DNA of 64,000 bases from Glandiceps talaboti (Eukaryota; Hemichordata; Enteropneusta; Spengelidae): NCBI RefSeq assembly GCF_964340395.1, contig NC_135561.1, positions 1,336,001-1,400,000 of the forward strand, given 5' to 3'. Of the stretch, positions 22,198-35,559 are shown piece by piece. The notes beneath the pieces are model-generated. The model was not told the DNA's origin. It did no database searches and saw only the letters and a list, made by a program, of their open reading frames with translations. How positions within the stretch are numbered: position 1 is the first letter of the stretch; each line of letters opens with the position of its first letter. The translations under genes and the position numbers were made by a program.

Positions 22198-24642
22198 TAT
22201 CCAGCGTTATTGTTGTTGTTTGTATTCCTGTAAGGGCAATCTTACTTAATTCTATCTTTCTGTCTCAACCCCCTCACTGACTCTATATTTCTTTACTTTT
22301 CTTTTCTTTCTTTTATTAAATCGATGCCCTAATATAGGCTATATGGCAGCATTTCAAAATATCGCTACATCACTGATTATCAGATGGCAACACCACAAGC
22401 GTGTATTGTGTATCGGAGTGAAAATTATCATTTATGGCAGAAATTTAGTAAACACATGGTTCAAAGTTTCCTTCTGAGTCTGTACAATTATGAATTGAAA
22501 ATATCATCAATATGTACATGGTTTTCCAAAGTTTGTCTTTGGAATGGTCGAAAATTCAAAAGACATGTAAATATTCCTTTTCTCCTCTGACACAACTCCC
22601 ACCCCCACACCCCCACCCCCACCCCCAGTCAGGCATTCACAATAACTGTAGTTCACTATTAACAGCTACCTTTCAGAGGTAGGATGGGTGGGTTATCAAT
22701 TATCTTGGTGTATTTAAATTATATCTCTTCCTAGCTTGTCCGTTATTTTTAGCTAGTTTAAATCTTTCTGAACTAGAAGAACTAGGAGTACCCATACATC
22801 ACTTATTTGCAGAATCCACTGTTTTCACTGACAGCTCACTTTAGTACATGTAGCAACCAACAACCTCGTCACCGGACAAAATGTGCAAAGTTAGCACAGA
22901 TAAGCCGACAAAATACATATACCAACAGCTGACATGGGGCGACATTTATCACCATCTAAAAAGTTCAGCTCATATTTTTAGACTATATTTGACCTTTATG
23001 AACGTTGACTTGTGGTGTACTGGCTAGTTTTGACCATTTTTAGACTCTTGCTCTGGCTATGACCTTCAGCAGTATGACTATTCAAAACGACATACCAGCT
23101 ACCTGATTATTTATTTTATAACCAAACCATCACTAACCACATATGGTGTACTAAAAATATCATATATATAACCCTTCCCCTTTCCTATCTATATAAAAAT
23201 TTGATGAGTTGTGGTTTTAGCATACACGGATAATGATGAAAGGACATCTTTAACATTGCATACATCCATATGCAATAAGTACTTCTAAATTCTAGCAAAA
23301 CACAAAATATAGTTATTATTTTCACATGCAGTAATCAATTACACATGAAATAATACATTATACAATCAAGATTATCTCAGCATGCAGTGATCGCAAACTA
23401 GAAGAAATACTGTTATGTGAAAATTTGTATATTGATCGTAAGTATCAATCCATTCTACTTACTTCATAAAAATTAGTACCACTATCAGACTTACTCAACT
23501 GTTCACCAATATTCTAGTAGACTAAACCTACCGGTATATGTCCCTCAACAAACTATAATCCAACATCTGGAAACACAGATATTTCCCCAGTATCCTATTA
23601 TATTACCTACAATGACCCAACCATTGAAAACGGAAAATCCCCACTCCTTGGGGACAAATTTTGAAATCAATGTTCCCATACCTCAGATTTCAGTACCTCT
23701 CAGGCATTCTCTTGATATATGTGCCAAACTGTCTGGTCTGAAAATTCAACTTGATACCGCTAAACAGCTGATGAAATTGTCCTGACATCTCCTGACCAAG
23801 GGACAGCCATAACAAATCATTATATCAACATGTCTATATCATGTGCTCAAAATAACAATGGAAGATTCCATTTTTACAAGACAGGTGAAACTACTTTAAA
23901 AAATACTAATTATGTTCTGAGATCATAATTTGTAAATACTGAAAACCCACTTTTACATTGATGATTCGTGATATCCTCAAAACAGACAGTTGGTTGATAA
24001 TGATGATGATATAATGCACATCACACATCTTGTAATAATGGTGTGTGCCATTAGGGTTTAATCTCTACTGATCATGTGACTTTTAGGCTGTTCTAGTTGT
24101 TGTTGCTTCCTATGCACAAACTGATAAAGATGATGTATTCACAAACTGAACATCTATTTCATAAGTAGAATGGCATCACATTATACTTTGAAATTAGTCA
24201 ATATTATAATCTCAGCATGTATATTTTAGGCTTAGGCACCAGGTTTTCTTTGTAACAAAATCTCACATAGGTTGCAAAATTCATAAAACACAACTAACAT
24301 CAACTTCATGTACATGTGTAGGGGAAGTCCTCTCTAGTTTAGAGTTTCACTAGTTTTTTTTAGATATTTCAAATCGTTAACTTAACAACATTCTGGCAAA
24401 CCAGAGAATACTTTTCTGTGTGAGTGACACACACACCTATATATCTATTAATATCTACATATTGGATTATTGTTGGACTGATAATTCCACAGGTCTATCA
24501 ATTTATATCTATATATCTATTACTATGGTTTATGTGTTCATCAGTGTTACACTTAGCATTTATAAGCAAACTACATAAAACTAGTATGCAGGATCCTCCC
24601 TCCTCCTGTAGTATAGCTGCAATAGTACATAAATATCGCTGT

Positions 24643-24773
24643 CTAGTGTGTCCTCCAATGATATCCAAATTTTATAGTTGTGAGTCAAAATAAGGGATTT
24701 CTTGTGAGTCACCACCTAGTATAGGGGAACTAGAAATTGTGTGCATCAGTGGCACATCAACTTGGGCACACTG
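24643..24773. mobile_element. Diverged relative of the 19286 MITE
   Basis: Shares TTTCTTGTGAGTCACCAC and AAATTGTGTGCATCAGTGGC with 19286-19458, with degraded ends (AGTGTGTCCTCCAATG and GGGCACACTGG) and internal deletions. Confidence 0.7.
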
Positions 24774-25045
24774 GTGCTCTACTAGTAGTACTACTTTCTT
24801 CCTGACTTTCAATGTGTACCTATTACAATTCATGCTTTTCCTATAATTCAAACCAAAGCTGACATAGTGCATGCTGTAACAGCTGTCAGACAGCAATTTA
24901 TAGCCATCTGGAAACATTTCACATCTGTGTAAAATTACTCATACTTGTTGGGTCATATTCAAAGGTGGTGTGATCCACTACAAATTTCACTACAATCATC
25001 TCCAGTTTGTGGTGTGACATAGAGATTGCATTATTATTTAAAACT

Positions 25046-25131
25046 GTGTTCCATATATGGAAGTACTATTTGCCATATATGGCAGCATGTCCTTATTCTG
25101 ATGTAGATGATGCACTCCATATATGGAACAC
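25046..25131. promoter_or_regulatory. Three CArG boxes in 76 bp, within an inverted repeat
   Basis: CCATATATGG occurs exactly at 25051-25060, 25073-25082 and 25117-25126. It fits the SRF (serum response factor) consensus CC(A/T)6GG. The outer two lie in a perfect 16-bp inverted repeat (GTGTTCCATATATGGA and its complement), so the block may instead be a small foldback element. Located in the probable lipin intron 1. Confidence 0.5.
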
Positions 25132-27876
25132 AACAAGAAGCACATTACTATACTGAGCATGAAATGAAAAGGGATACAGCTACAACATGAATGAACACTT
25201 GTTTAGTTCACTAAGGTCAAATATCTTTTCAATGGCATAAGGTCAGCAGTATTCACAAATATTTTAACCACATTCTGAAATACGAGTAAAACACATTTCA
25301 AAAAGGGCAGACAGTCTAGACTCTTCCAGACTCCAGACATCCTAAATTGGAATAAAATATTTTAAAACTTCCGTGCATCTGACTTCACAAACAAAGATGA
25401 CTAGTTTACTGTTACCTATCTTCCAGCCTCCATTTGCAACATCAATTTTTATATTTCTTGTTATTACACAACATTTCAAAAGTGGACTTTGGTCTATATA
25501 GTTCCACATTGTCTTTTTTAAGTATAAAAACATGGTATGATGTTTGTAAATAAGAAAATTATGATCATGAGGAAAATTAATTTGGAATTTGGTACATCTA
25601 TATTAAAAGTTTGCTTACTATCACATAGTCTAGTGAACTAGTGCTATCCATGGAATTAAATCTCAATATCTCTCTGATTCAATCCCATTGGGAGACTTAC
25701 AACAACAAACTTTTTAACACATTTTAAACATGGATTTGGCCATTGTTGTTTCACTTTGCTTTACAGAATACAAAAACATGGTAAACTTGTGTAAAATTTA
25801 CTAAAAATCCAAAATAAATACTCTCATATTTCAATATTTCTCAATATTTCTCATCCGTATGGCCACTTTAGGTCTAAGCTTTAGTACGGGTTCTATTCCA
25901 ATGAGACAGTTGCATTCACTTTCTGAATGACATTAACCAAATCAATATTGTGAGTCCCAGGGTACAACAATAAAAACAATAGCACAATGTAACATGGTGG
26001 TGTATCTGGAGAGTGGACCATGGAGATGATACTGATCTGAATGACCTTTCATCTACATATGTATACATGTAATTAAGGTTTATGTAAGACATAACAAGCA
26101 TGGTGGGACACAGGTACAGTAAGGGTTACATAAGACACTTTGTATTAGAAGCATGATGGAGCATGTGACAGTGTTTTGTCTCACTTCACCCTGAAGTGTT
26201 TTCAAAACATACTTTTATTAATCATAAAAGTTGCTGCAACATCAATGGTTTAATAATCCCTGGTGAGATAACAATAAATGTAGGCTTAGAATACTGCATA
26301 GTCCTAGAAGATTTTCAGAGGAATAATCATGTCACTATTAATGTACATCTTTTAATTTTTTTTAAATCACAGTTTATAAATTGGTAACAGTAACTACTAA
26401 TTTAGACAACTAGTGTATATACAATGTATATATTATAAATATTTCTTATTCCGACATTTTTATTAGGAATTCAGGTAGGTGATTATTTGGTGAATACAAC
26501 TATAAAAATCCAATGAAATAGTGGTCAAAATAAATGTGAGGCAAATTGTAAACCAACACCATGATGCCATGATTTATATCATTAAATACTTTCTAAAGGA
26601 ATATTTGGATATCTACTTACTGCTAATTATAAATATGTATTCAAATATACTCAGCCCTGAACACCATTAATATTATTTAACATCATTAAAATGATATGAA
26701 ATTAGGTCTTACTGGAACAATTTTGTGAATTTTGAGTAAATTTGATCTATGGTATATAATATGGTATACCACCAGAGTTTCAATGTTGAAGTGGAGGTCA
26801 AATAGTTCCTTTATCTACTAATTACAAAACCATGCTTTCTAGCAGTCCATACAGATATATTTGGTTGGTGATAAAGTTACTATGGTAACAGGCTAGTGCT
26901 ATTCAGTAAATTTCAGTTTGTATGGAAATACTACTAGTATTGTTTGTGACTAATACAAAGAGTTTGTTGACCACTGGGGTGACTATCTTTTACAGTGACG
27001 AAGTCCAGGAGATCATAGGATTCAAAACATCAAAACAAACATCACATGCAATTTTGCAAATGAACATCTCTGGATGTATGACGCACTGACGTCATGACAT
27101 AACAAAGACAGTACAGACACAGTGCAGTGGTGGATCAATTTCAATGACATATCTCAGTCCAAATGAAGTGTGGACTCGAATCTGGCATTGTCCCTAGTGA
27201 CATTTGTCAGAATCAAGTTCTTACTCTATCTGGAAGCACACTGCCAACTACAGCAACTGTAATAGACACTGGAGGCCATGATGACACCAACAATAACAAT
27301 ATACACCATGCTTTCCTTGTGTTTGGTAATTTTAAGCATTGTTCAAATTTACAAACTCGGATCTCGAGAAATGATATCATTTATGAACACAATGAGAATG
27401 GTTTACTGGACTTTTATGTACCAAATGTACCAATAATCTAATACATCACGACGCCGGCGGCCATCTAAAATGACAAACATTGGTAGAACTATATGTAAAC
27501 AGAACCCGGCTTCGTGTTAGATTTTAAATCATTTATGGCGTCTAGTCTGAGCGTGGCCTATTGTCTTTGCAGGTCATATTTCTTACCTCATGAAATATAA
27601 CAAGTGATGATAAATTAGTCAGAATATTATGAAAGCTACGAGGACAAAGTATCTCCCGTAGTGTGACAACGTATAGTTTTAAATGAGAGAGTAGACTTCG
27701 AAGTAGAAATTATGTTTGATACTGACTCTGATATACACACATCGCATCATGCACTACCACCGGCACCACGCCACGACGGAACGACGGTGGACGTGCGGCC
27801 GACATTTTCGATGAATATGAACATACTGCGGTATAGACATCCAATTACACACAAATTACATAGAATATTCTCTTAC

Positions 27877-28060
27877 CTTAGCTCAAAAAGAGGAAATTGT
27901 GGGTAACACGTCGAAATACAACTGGATTTCAACGTACTTTCCCTCTGTTATAGTAAATAAATGACGTCGCCACAGCAGGCGCAGAGCCAAAACATTCGAT
28001 CAACGAGAGCCTTATTATGTCCCGTCCAATCAAATTATCGACTTAAAGGGCGTGATGTCC
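27877..28060 (-). promoter_or_regulatory. LPIN: Candidate lipin promoter and non-coding first exon
   Basis: On the minus strand a strong donor GCTAAG|GTAAGAG ends at 27877. Upstream of it (27740-28060) CpG density rises and a CRE-like TGACGTCG lies at 27962. The first lipin coding exon needs such an upstream non-coding exon. A second good donor, CATGAG|GTAAGA, ends at 27587. No TATA box was recognised. Placement is inference. Confidence 0.3.
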
Positions 28061-28919
28061 CGTTAGCCAATCAACATGTCTCACACATTGGTATGATGAG
28101 CAGAAATAATTTCCCGCCAAACAATGTCTAACCAGATATGTCAGGTTTTGCCTTGACATTTTACGACGTATGTCATGATAGCATGTGACTGTGAGTTTAT
28201 GGACATACCATGATACCGGTTGCAACGTTTGTTTACAATCCCTGTAATTTAGCTGTATGAATGACTTCTGGTGCAATGCCAATTATTCGTCAACCGGTGA
28301 CGCAAATAAGGCGGTAGTATAGCATTTTTAATAGTTCACGTGACAAATTAACGGTGGTTTGGAATTTTATCTTGTGACACAAACAATATGTTGTGTAATT
28401 TCAAGTGTTACGCGAGTGCCGTGTAATATGAGTAAACGGCAAAACATTCGGACTGTCTACAGAAAGGTCACGGGCATTCGACATTTTTCAATGGCGAGGA
28501 GGCCCATCATGGGTGTGTGCACTATCCTGAGCTGTGATTGGCTAGCATTGATCAGACTATGGTCACGGTAATAGGTACAATGCCATAGTTAGTCACGTGG
28601 TCATGGTCAGATTTATTAACATATTCGTATTAAATCTTGGGCCGGGGAGAGGGGGGAGGGGGCATGTAACCTGTAATATTGGTAAATTCGATTCTTTTCC
28701 CCACAGAAAAATATGAAATCCTGTTTTGACTGAAGAGGAAACACTCGAGTACTATAGTCTATTCTGTCAGTCGCGTAGGCTATAAACTTAATTTTATGCT
28801 TTCAATTATATTTTATAAAACTACGGGCCCTTGCCTTTCTATGTGATCTTCCGTGATTAAATCTTTTCATATAAAATTATGTCAAATGTTAATATCAAGA
28901 ACTATTGCAAAAACAACAA

Positions 28920-28923
28920 CATT

Positions 28924-28956
<33 letters not shown>
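28920..28956. repeat. (AAC)n microsatellite
   Basis: About eleven AAC units. Confidence 0.9.
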
Positions 28957-28957
<1 letters not shown>

Positions 28958-29235
28958 GAAATGTGGTGTTGAGAAACCCTACATGCCTGCTGTATAACGT
29001 ACATAATAATTATCAATGGTTTTGATACTGCAAGAAATCTCAAGTTTATGAGCACAGATAAAGAATGTACGAGTGTTTCTACAACTTAGAGCACACATTA
29101 TTATGAAATGAATATTCAAATCAAATATTCCCAAGAAATGGAATCGGGAATGTGATAAAAATACATTGATATATCAACAGATTGTAAGTTATTCCAGCGA
29201 GCTTGGTTCTAGTTCTATTCCGTTTCTTTAATCAC

Positions 29236-29335
29236 ATAGTCTAGTTCCTGACGGGACCGTATTCCGTACTACGTTTATATCTTCATACGGTGAAGATAAC
29301 GTAATACGGAATACGGTCCGTCAGAAACTAGACTA
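29236..29335. mobile_element. 100-bp foldback MITE with 8-bp target duplication
   Basis: Arms of about 47-50 bp pair across a ~5-bp loop (ATAGTCTAGTT, CTGACGG, ACCGTATTCCGT, ACGT, ATCTTCA and their complements). The direct repeat TTAATCAC flanks it exactly (29228-29235 and 29336-29343), as expected for an 8-bp duplication of hAT-like insertion. No coding capacity. Confidence 0.85.
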
Positions 29336-29598
29336 TTAATCACAGTAAATGGAAAATTCGACTTCAGCCACTTTCCTTCTTCTGACCATATAAATAATTC
29401 GACATTTGAAACATTTAAAGTTTCGATGACTTACCCCAGAATTTTGTTAGAAGTCTGCCAGAATCAGAGTACACTAACGTTGTCATAGCTGTAACTCATA
29501 ATCGATGAATATGAAGTGTGTAGTTTGTACTGTTTACTGTTCACATGTACTGGCTACAGTGTTTGTGTGTAAAACGCCTTTGAACGTAACTCTGTATA

Positions 29599-30345
29599 AG
29601 GGAGCCTTCAGTAATTACAGGGGGAAGGGCCGGGGGGGGGGGAGTTGTAATTTTTTACAAACCGTTCCTTAGGGGAGTGCCATATTTTAGAAAATAGCAA
29701 TCAGGGGAGGGTCACATTTTATACTGACTCACTTTTTATAGCTTTGCATTATTTTGTGATTTTGGCATGATCCCACCGCTGCCACCGGTTCCAAATCCTA
29801 TACTTCTATCATATTCCACCACTTCCACCATTGTACAGTATATCAGTGAAATACAGCGAATCAAATGTTAGTTGTGGTGTGAGGAGAGGAGTGGGTCCCA
29901 CAGTAGTGAAGTTGAAACAGCAAGGAAATATATTTGGGATAATTTGGCGGAATGGAGATATTGACCTAGGTGCGTAGGTTGTCAGTTGTGCGCCCATCTA
30001 GTCTTTAGGAGTTCTGGCACTCAGTTCAGCCAATAAACATGATAAATCCAAACACATATGGTGGGAAACAACAAACACGTCTTACAAACTATCAATGTGG
30101 TGTTACACAGAAAAATCAAATATACATATTTTGAGCTCTAAAATCTACGTCACAGGGAGGGGTTATTAAAAATGTTTTTTTTTAATGAAATATTTGAACA
30201 GGGGGAGGGTAATATTTTAGAGAGAAAGGAAATTGAGGAAGGGTCACTTCTTAGCACAACAGATTAGGGAGAGGGTCACATTTTATGTCACAGACCGGGC
30301 TTAATTTCCCCCGACCCACCCTCCTTGTATTTGCTGAAGGTTCCC
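29599..30345. mobile_element. ~750-bp TIR element, non-coding
   Basis: Left end AGGGAGCCTTCAGTAATTAC; the reverse complement of the right end is AGGGAACCTTCAGCAAATAC. Inside, a G-rich word ending GGGTCACATTTTAT recurs three to four times (for example 29700-29730, 30236-30250, 30270-30282). No transposase frame is visible, so it is non-autonomous or decayed. Target duplication unclear. Confidence 0.65.
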
Positions 30346-30496
30346 TAATAGGTGAATACGTAATCAAAATCGCGCCAGAAGCCGGTTTGTTTAGTTATGT
30401 TAATTGTTTCTTTGGTTTACCATGACCTTTTACAATGTGACTGTAATTCACGTGCTCTGAAGTGTGTCGCTAAATATTAATTTGCCCCCACCCCCA

Positions 30497-30512
30497 CGCG
30501 CGCGCGCGCGCG

Positions 30513-30592
<80 letters not shown>

Positions 30593-30602
30593 CGCACGCG
30601 CG
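30497..30602. repeat. (GC)n-(CA)n-(GC)n compound microsatellite
   Basis: CGCGCG, then about 85 bp of CA, then GCGCACGCGCGC; a strong Z-DNA candidate. Confidence 0.95.
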
Positions 30603-31035
30603 CTGCGTTAATAAGTATTTCTATCGAATTCAGCTCTGGAATTCAGTACACTCAAACAACAACCTGTTAAGAAAAGTGACACAGCGACCGGGCAAATGAC
30701 ATGCGCATTACGAAAAGTCCGTTGACCTCACACAACCATCAAATTACACGCATTGTACCGCACGCGTGACGGTCTATCCTATCAGATCACGTGATTAATA
30801 TATAGATGACCATTCAGAATTGCAACCTTGCCGCTACTTTACTATGACCCCAAACTATATATACATTTTCATTCATTATACTAAAAAAAACCCTCCGATT
30901 TTGCCTTTTACTTACAAAACATAAGCAACTGCAAAATTAATCTGAAAGGTACACTAGATCAATTGTTATTGTTTTCGCAAACAAGTTGTATGACGTATAG
31001 ATAATTAACACATACTACTTATTTTAAGATTTGCC

Positions 31036-31138
31036 ATGATGTCATTAGTCTGTAGTATTCATATCGCGATCTGTGACTTTGCTTCGTGGTTAAATGAGAC
31101 AACGAAGCCACATCACACAGATATCGATCGATATCGAT
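31036..31138. repeat. Inverted repeat with ATCGAT palindromes
   Basis: Left arm ATCGCGATCTGTGA then GCTTCGT; right arm ACGAAGC then TCACACAGATATCGAT. The right arm ends in an ATCGATCGATATCGAT run. Probably a decayed foldback element. Confidence 0.4.
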
Positions 31139-31798
31139 GTAACAGGTGGCTATGATATCACGGTCCGGCCAACGAAAGTTCTTTTTAGGAAATTGAATGT
31201 CTTCAAAGTTGACAAAGGTTTTAATTCTCTTTTATAGATCACATTCATCGAGAGAATTTAAGTTTTTCTACAATTTGCTGGTTTGGTTATCTGAATGTAC
31301 AAACAAAACACAGTCTTTGTAGAATTGTTAACACCTGTAGCAAAATGACCTGTGTTACTTTATCTATCAACCATTCAATGACTGCACAAGTTAAATGCTG
31401 CGCGATCTTTCCAGGGCTATTACTTACCAAAAGTTAACAAGTAGAGTGGTCGGCATACAGAAGTGATTTACATTTCCGCACATTCCATATCATTAACATG
31501 GATTAAGAACAACAATCGTCCCAAAATAGAAAATTGCCAACACCGCAACAAATATATATATATATATTATTTATCAGCCGAAACGCCAGACATCTAAACG
31601 TTGTTTGATATCAGTCAAATAGATGAAACAAGGTGTGGGCAAAATTAGACAAGCCAGTAATTTTTATTTTACCCAGTATATTCAAGATCGAATGGTGCAC
31701 TGTATTATATAAAAAGCTTTCTGGAAGTCTTATAACATAACGATACGATACCTGTTTTATAACTGTTATATATATATATATATATCTGTGTGTGTGGG

Positions 31799-32196
31799 TG
31801 TTCCTGTCGACGTTGTTGTTTCGGATTGAAGGCACTGGTAAGTCTCTCTCTAAAAATACTACTTTCAAAGTGTAATCACATGAGCTCCGGCAAACTGGAT
31901 GACTACCCGGACCGTACTATTGATGTTCTCTCGCATCTATCCATAGGGAATATGGATGGAGCAGGTACGCGACGGTATATGGTCAGCGAAACTAATTATG
32001 GGCGTCAAAACAGACTTGAATTTTGAACTGCTGAGCAGGCGTGCGCGTGTCTCTGTTCCTGTGTGTCCTAGATCCTAGTATCTTCTATCGTCTATGAATT
32101 TATAGCATGATAGCAGAACGACCATCAATATGAAAAAACATAAATACACAATAATATATTCAGTATTACATCCTGCAGATCATACATTACATGTCT
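31799..32196. repeat. ~400-bp segmental duplication, copy 1
   Basis: Matches 39931-40307 at roughly 85-90% by eye. It starts GTGTTCCTGTCGACGTT and ends at CATACATTACATGTCTGT. It contains a good splice donor (GGCACTG|GTAAGT), so it may derive from a duplicated 5' exon. A ~40-bp segment here (near 31932-31980) is missing from the other copy. Confidence 0.8.
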
Positions 32197-32436
32197 GTAT
32201 GTATGTATGTATGTATGTATGTATGTATGTATGTATGTATGTATGTATGTATGTATGTATGTATGTATGTATGTATGTATGTATGTATGTATGTATGTAT
32301 GTATGTATGTCTGTATGTATGTATGTATGTATGTATGTATGTATGTATGTATGTATGTATGTATGTATGTATGTATGTATGTATGTATGTATGTACGTAT
32401 GTATGTATGTATGTATGTATGTATGTATGTACGTAC

Positions 32437-32504
<68 letters not shown>
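32192..32504. repeat. (ATGT)n followed by (TA)n microsatellite
   Basis: About 245 bp of ATGT with rare ATCT/ACGT variants, then 67 bp of TA. It starts at the very border of the duplicated segment 31799-32196; the homologous border at 40300 has ATGTCTGTGATG and no array. Confidence 0.95.
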
Positions 32505-32506
<2 letters not shown>

Positions 32507-35065
32507 ACTACTCAAAGCTCTCAGATAACAAATTCTCTATATTGTGAAGAACGGTTGTCTGTAAATGTGATATTTCGTACAGAAGAAAAGAAACATTTAT
32601 GATAGATAAACAAATAAAATGATACAGGGAATGATGATAATGCATTTGTAATACCGAGGAGAAGATAGTCACGTAAAGGCAACCGTAGAGGGCGTCTAGT
32701 CGCATCCACTGCAAAACATGACAGGATATGAAAACCTTTGGAATGTTTGATGAGATTAGTGAGATTAGCTTTTTTGTCGCCCAACCACAGAACCTTACTA
32801 TCATTATTTACAAGATGGCAATAGTGAGAGTGTAGGAAAGAACACTAAGAAAGCCCGGGGTTTTCTTTGTGTAGCAAGGGAAGTCAGAAACAAAAGGAAA
32901 TCTCAATTTTATTTCACAATAACCAAAACCAAAACCAAAACCAAAACCAAAACTAAACAATCAAATCAATTCTAGATCACTGCAGTGCTCGCTGTGTTAA
33001 ATTTGAATCACTTTATTCATCGAGCACATGGAGGGGGGAGTCAAATGACAATTTCTCAAATGTAAAAACGTACTTTTAAATTTACTAATGGGCCTAGCTA
33101 GGGTACTGATTAAATAATGCCACATAATTAGGTGAGGAACGACTGTGGTTAGTTATAATAGCAGAACAGAGATATAATGGAGATTTGGCAAATCTCCTCA
33201 AAGCTAACGTTCCTCCAGACATGATTGTAACAATGTCATTTAAATTCATTCTCGTAAACCAGAGCTGTTATTTCTTCCGCGACACTGCGAAAAAACGAGA
33301 CGGCGCGCTTTGGACGGTGCCGTAAAAGAGGATGTGGTTTAATTGCGACGATGTTTAAACTACCTTGTACAAAGTGTACTATGATCTGTCGGTGAATAGT
33401 ATACACTGTTTTGATCTACAGTAAATAGTTGTGTTGTTTCCTTTGAAATAATTAGTGAGAATAATAAATCTATATTTCACAAACCCAGACAAATCTGGTA
33501 AATAATTCACAAATACACAAAGGGTTTCAAAAAAGTCCTGACTAGCTTTCAGAGGATCGTCAGGTCAGTAATTCATAAATATATATCTAAGCCTGCTTAA
33601 AATGTTGAACAAAAGAAATATGATATGCTGGAATGTACGCTATTATACACTAAACTGTGGCATGAAGTGGTATGGAAATTATAATTAAAAACTATTGTGT
33701 TATCACCAAATCTCATTTTGATATCGGAGCCTGTATCATTTAACAATCAATCTTTATTGCATACAACATGCCATAGCAAGCATGGTAAAGCATACAAAAT
33801 AACACACAGAAATAAAGTGAATACAATAGTCATTTAGCCAACTGCTGGAGGACTGTTTACAACAACAAGAAATTTTCCCAAGAGGAAGTTTATCATCAGA
33901 GGTGAAAATGTGCAAAAATTACTTTGTCATTTAAGGAATGAAAATTTGAATTATTTAATGACAAAGAAGAAAAAATTGTCACTCTCTCATTTGTATAATG
34001 AGAACAAAGAATTAAATGATGAAATTCATCTTCTACCATACTTTTGACAAAATTTACAGAATCTTTCATCTACAGGAATCTTAGGAGTACACCGTCTAAC
34101 ATACATCTCCAAGATCATACACAATATGTGGACATACGATAACATAATTATGTAGACACATTTACATTATTAATAAAATATAATGTTGATTCCAAAGATA
34201 GTGCAATATATATTAACAATATAGATTTGGTAAAATTGGAAAAGGTTGCCATGGTAATTAATTTTTATTTAAGCTTAAAGCTACTGAACTATATTTTGAA
34301 ATGTATTTGTATTGGGTTCACATGTTGACGTTTCATAAAAGGTGACTTTGTCATTAGAGCAATTTAACGGAAAGTGCATGATGTCCTTCAATATTTTATC
34401 GAAAGTCTTTTTTGGCATTTGTAATCTACATCATGTGACCTTGTACTTGTATAACTAAGGTCATGAGCTCCGACTCATTGTATAGATATATATTGAAAAC
34501 ATATGCATACACTTGTATATACATTAGGATAAAATTATTTGACCTTAGAATAACCCCGACCTTAATCTCGCTACAGTACTTAAAAAAAGGGTTCTGGCCA
34601 TCACATTTTCCCCCAAAGAATTCTTGAGATAGAATATGTTGGTACCAAGTACAAAAATGCCTTGCCCTTATACATGTAAAAAAAGTTATGAACTGGGAGA
34701 GTTAGTCGGTACTACACGTTTTGAAAGCTCTGAGAAAAACTTTATGGAAATCTTTGCTAGACTGTAACAAAACTTAAAGTAACCTTGTTACCATGGAAAC
34801 AGTTTTAATTTTACCAAACCTCTTAGTATTTTGTAAAATTTTAGGGGGGGGCACTTGTAAAAGAAAGAACAGCCGATATTTTGAAATGCTGAAGGCCAGG
34901 GTGACAAGATGTCACCCGGGAGATTCTGACTAGATTATGGCTTAGTACGTCCTACACAACAATAATCAGAAGAAAGAAAACTATTTACATCAAATCCAGG
35001 TTACCTCTACCGTCTGCCAGACTAGTATGACCATTTCCATAGAATAAATATCTTAATTAATATGA
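32505..35065. other. Intergenic, no gene recognised
   Basis: AT-rich with a short (AACCAA)n run at 32922-32955. At 33740-33810 CAATCTTTATTGCATACAAC followed by ATACAAAATAACACA resembles the reversed 3' end of a LINE, too short to classify. Confidence 0.4.
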
Positions 35066-35069
35066 GTTT

Positions 35070-35215
35070 ACAAATAGTGCGGGGGCATATGGCAGATTTT
35101 TGGGTTTCGTGTGAAATTCATGTTAATTTTTGCCAACATATCTCATTGTGTTCCCCATCATCTGAGCAATTAAAAAATATATGTTGGCAATTTTTTTTTC
35201 AATATTAAGGGTAAT
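35070..35215 (+). repeat. Dispersed repeat, copy 1 (inverted relative at 39555)
   Basis: AGTGCGGGGGCATATGG, GTTTCGTGTGAAAT, CATGTTAATTTT and ATGTTGGCAATTTTT occur here and, reversed, at 39555-39716. Confidence 0.65.
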
Positions 35216-35559
35216 TTTTGCAGCAGTTTCATAAATGATGTAAGATCATGGTTTTTCTGTATATTGATGGCAAATTAAAATATGTGAACTGTACGATTGC
35301 TTTATATCTGTATACATGTACTTATGGGCATCCTGTAGACTATAAACTTGTAGACAGTTGTATAATTTTGCATTTTAATCACAAAATGATAAATTCTCGC
35401 TTCTTTATTTGCATATCATTTGCATATTATGTATGATGCTTCCAGTTTATTTGATTTCCTGTATTGTTTGATGTTGGTGATTGCTATTCTTTCAAAAATG
35501 TATGCCAACCATGAATTATTTCAGTTACTATGATATGAATACTCTGGTTGGTTTTTATC

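Larger units (their letters stand above)
21788..27876 (-). other. Probable lipin intron 1; no coding segment seen
   Basis: AT-rich and non-coding apart from the elements listed separately (21962 MITE, 24643 MITE, 25046 CArG cluster). It is bounded by the acceptor of the first coding exon and the candidate non-coding exon near 27.9 kb, so intron status is inference. Short frames here show no family signature. Confidence 0.45.

Noticed and set aside
27163-27441. 92-codon frame near the candidate lipin promoter
   Set aside because: No homology recognised and composition like its surroundings; could be chance.
28043-28571. Small frames on both strands in the CpG-richer block
   Set aside because: Neither shows a domain; more consistent with promoter-type DNA.
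32130-32602. Long MYVC/HTYI frames
   Set aside because: Pure (ATGT)n and (TA)n translation; same for 47357-47820, 50437-50843 and 54065-54541.
32922-32955. AACCAA run as telomere-like repeat
   Set aside because: Unit is CCAAAA-type, short and internal; not the metazoan TTAGGG repeat.
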